Part shown: piece after piece, positions 62,532 to 64,000 of the stretch
Layout: the number at the start of each line of letters is the position of its first letter
Position numbering within the stretch: position 1 is the first letter of the stretch
From: Isochrysis galbana
Lineage: Eukaryota; Haptophyta; Isochrysidales; Isochrysidaceae
DNA: 64,000 bases
NCBI GenBank assembly: GCA_018136815.1
Contig: CM030932.1
Location: 9,300,001-9,364,000 of the forward strand
Direction of reading: 5' to 3'
Program-made: the position numbers and the translations under genes
The notes under the pieces: model-generated
What the model was told of the DNA's origin: nothing
Seen by the model: the letters and a program-made list of their open reading frames with translations, nothing else
Database searches by the model: none

Positions 62532-63350
62532 AAACTATTGTTATAGTTTCAGCGATGGAGCGCGCGCCGACCGCTCCCACCTCCCAGCCCCCCGCCGCCA
62601 CGACGCCCCACCGGGGCCGCCCCAAGCCGCCGGAGCCAAAGCGCTCGCAGGCCGCCCCCCTCACAGACAGCGACGTCGACATGATCCTCCCGCCCTCGCC
62701 TCCCCAACACCACCAGAAGCAGGGAACAGGCAGAGTCCTGTTCCCTGCTGACCAACAGGGCCAGTCTCTGACCCTGCCTCATGCCACTGTCGCCTTGCCA
62801 ACCCAACAAGGACTCCCCATGGTAGGTGACAGCACTGCTGTCACCCCCATGGTGGCAACTCCTACCATCAGTGCACCCCTCGTGGGCGGGCACTTCACAC
62901 AACAATCAATCTTGGGGGCCTTTTCGGCCTCCAACCTCTCAAAGAACACCAACCAGAAATCGTACGCCGAAGCGGCTGGACCCATGGCACAGCAGCCAGC
63001 ACAGAAGCAGCAAGCCCCACCTCAACCCACCCAACAACCCGCGCCACCCTCGCGCAAGCGAGCGGACCCGCAGTCGGACCCAAAACCGAATCCTCCCATA
63101 GCAACGCAATTCGCCTCTCCCCCTCATGATCAGGATGAGGAAGAAGAACCGGAGGACACTCCCTTCTACATCCAGCTAGCGCAGCTAGCCGACGACAAGA
63201 AGGACATCAAGAGCGAGGACATGGCAACCTACATGAAGTTCCTTCTTTCCAAGCTAGAGGGCTTGGACGCCACCCCGGATGGGATGGACAAAGGCCGCAA
63301 GGGCTCGCAGTTCGCGGACGACACGCAACTTCTAGCTAGCTCCTTCGAGT
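62531..63350 (+). mobile_element. LINE copy, ORF1 fused to reverse transcriptase by deletion
   Basis: Hairpin AAACTAT, loop TGTT, ATAGTTT (62532-62549), then ATG at 62555 and MERAPTAPTSQPPAATTPHR. The frame follows the ORF1 at 30763 up to GLDATPDGMDKGRKG. At about 63306 it continues as SQFADDTQLLASSFESL, which is the reverse transcriptase motif C of ORF2. The intervening 2 kb or more is missing, and the join keeps the reading frame. Downstream sequence no longer resembles the LINE. Confidence 0.75.
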
Positions 63351-63387
63351 CACTACCGCTAGTCGCTATGATCTCCGCCGACTCGCC

Positions 63388-63981
63388 TCAGGCGGATGAC
63401 TCGCCGTCAAGTATTGCCAAGACCAAGACCTTGGAGTGCGCCTTGGCTGCGCGAGCTCCGCGTGCCAGGAGCGCTTTCGTCGCGCCGTCGCGCGTCATTG
63501 GCAGTATGGGTTGATTCCCAATACCGCCTGCCAAGCCCACCACCCAGCGGCAGAAGATGATTTCTGCTTTGGGTGGTGGGTTCCCGCCAGATGCGCTGTG
63601 AGGCGCTCTGGCAAGATCTTGGGCTTTTCTGCTCGCTGCAGAGTAGAGAGCTACGACGTGGCCCGTCCTGAGGCCGCCCACGGGTCTTGCCTCATCGATC
63701 AGCGCCGAATCTGGCACTGTCAGAGAGAGGAGGGCCGCGAGGGCAGCCTCAACGCGGAGGCTCGTCAGCCATGCGTGGACGGCCGCGCCGGTGAGCTGGT
63801 CCTGGTTCTCGATGCCGAGTTCGAGTGAGGGCAAATCCTGCGAGGGGCGGGTCGGGATGGTCGGGGCGGGGTCTGTGGCAGCCAGGGTAGCCGCGTGCGC
63901 GCGCTGTGAGGAGCTGGGTGGGCTGCGCGGGCCATGATGCCAGAGGGTCAGGGGGTGGTCGGACTGTCGGCAGCCCGACAC
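63388..63981 (-). CDS. hypothetical open frame at window edge
   Basis: A 197-codon minus-strand frame with segments such as LELGIENQDQLTGAAVHAWL and EAALAALLSLTVPDSALIDE that look protein-like. No family is recognised. It lies directly downstream of a deleted LINE and may belong to another repeat. Confidence 0.3.
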   Translation of the reverse strand: MSGCRQSDHPLTLWHHGPRSPPSSSQRAHAATLAATDPAPTIPTRPSQDLPSLELGIENQDQLTGAAVHAWLTSLRVEAALAALLSLTVPDSALIDEARPVGGLRTGHVVALYSAASRKAQDLARAPHSASGGNPPPKAEIIFCRWVVGLAGGIGNQPILPMTRDGATKALLARGARAAKAHSKVLVLAILDGESSA

Positions 63982-64000
63982 GGCGCTGCATCGGGCGGGA

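Noticed and set aside
1-64000. CRISPR array, tRNA or rRNA genes
   Set aside because: No regularly spaced short repeats of CRISPR type, no full tRNA cloverleaf and no rRNA core sequence could be recognised by eye.

Overview
The window is nuclear DNA from a GC-rich, intron-containing eukaryotic alga. Two nuclear genes look plastid-directed: an acyl carrier protein (55.4 kb) and a sigma-70 factor (57.6-59.4 kb). Both open with a signal peptide, and the carrier protein has a Phe in an A/S-F cleavage context followed by a transit-like stretch. That fits a secondary plastid of red-algal ancestry, so a haptophyte or pelagophyte-like stramenopile is most likely (inference). Host introns are short GT-AG introns, and very long G or C runs are common.

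Host genes, left to right: a GT90-family glycosyltransferase (3.5-4.6 kb, -); a giant UBR-box E3 ubiquitin ligase of about 2,854 residues in three exons (8.2-17.1 kb, +); mitochondrial ribosomal protein uL11m in three exons (18.9-19.7 kb, -); a TXNDC9/Plp1-type phosducin-like protein in four exons (24.1-25.5 kb, +); a coiled-coil protein (29.8-30.4 kb, -); a hotdog thioesterase with two Cys-rich repeats (35.4-36.5 kb, +); a multi-pass membrane protein of unknown family in three exons (37.6-39.5 kb, -); a mitochondrial carrier in two exons (42.2-43.2 kb, -); a DUF1995-like protein (44.1-44.9 kb, -); two hypothetical proteins (45.1-46.1 kb, + and 48.1-49.5 kb, -); a cytochrome b561-type membrane protein (51.1-51.9 kb, +); the acyl carrier protein (+) and the sigma factor in five exons (-). 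They form no operon-like groups; they are ordinary single genes separated by repeats.

Much of the remainder is transposable elements. One LINE clade dominates, with an ORF1 that starts MERA and carries a CCCH finger, and an ORF2 with APE endonuclease and reverse transcriptase. Three elements with clear target-site duplications (LINE 30738-33800, 17 bp; GC-rich element 25894-26659, 15 bp; GC-rich element 21406-23445, 18 bp) all begin at the outer base of a short hairpin. The hairpin recurs at about ten other element heads with paired base changes. I consider this the most novel signal in the window.

DNA transposons are also present: a pogo/Tigger-like element with one intron and a TA duplication (52328-54894); a hAT remnant with an 8-bp duplication nested in a LINE-mobilised repeat (21645-22751); a 184-bp inverted-repeat element (33902-34085); and a 2,031-bp segment with terminal inverted repeats and a TAA duplication (388-2418). 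That last segment sits inside a LINE reverse transcriptase and carries pieces of four host genes, so it looks like a gene-capturing (Pack-type) transposon. The window also holds a 100-N assembly gap at 60329-60428 and long GA, GT and G/C simple repeats.
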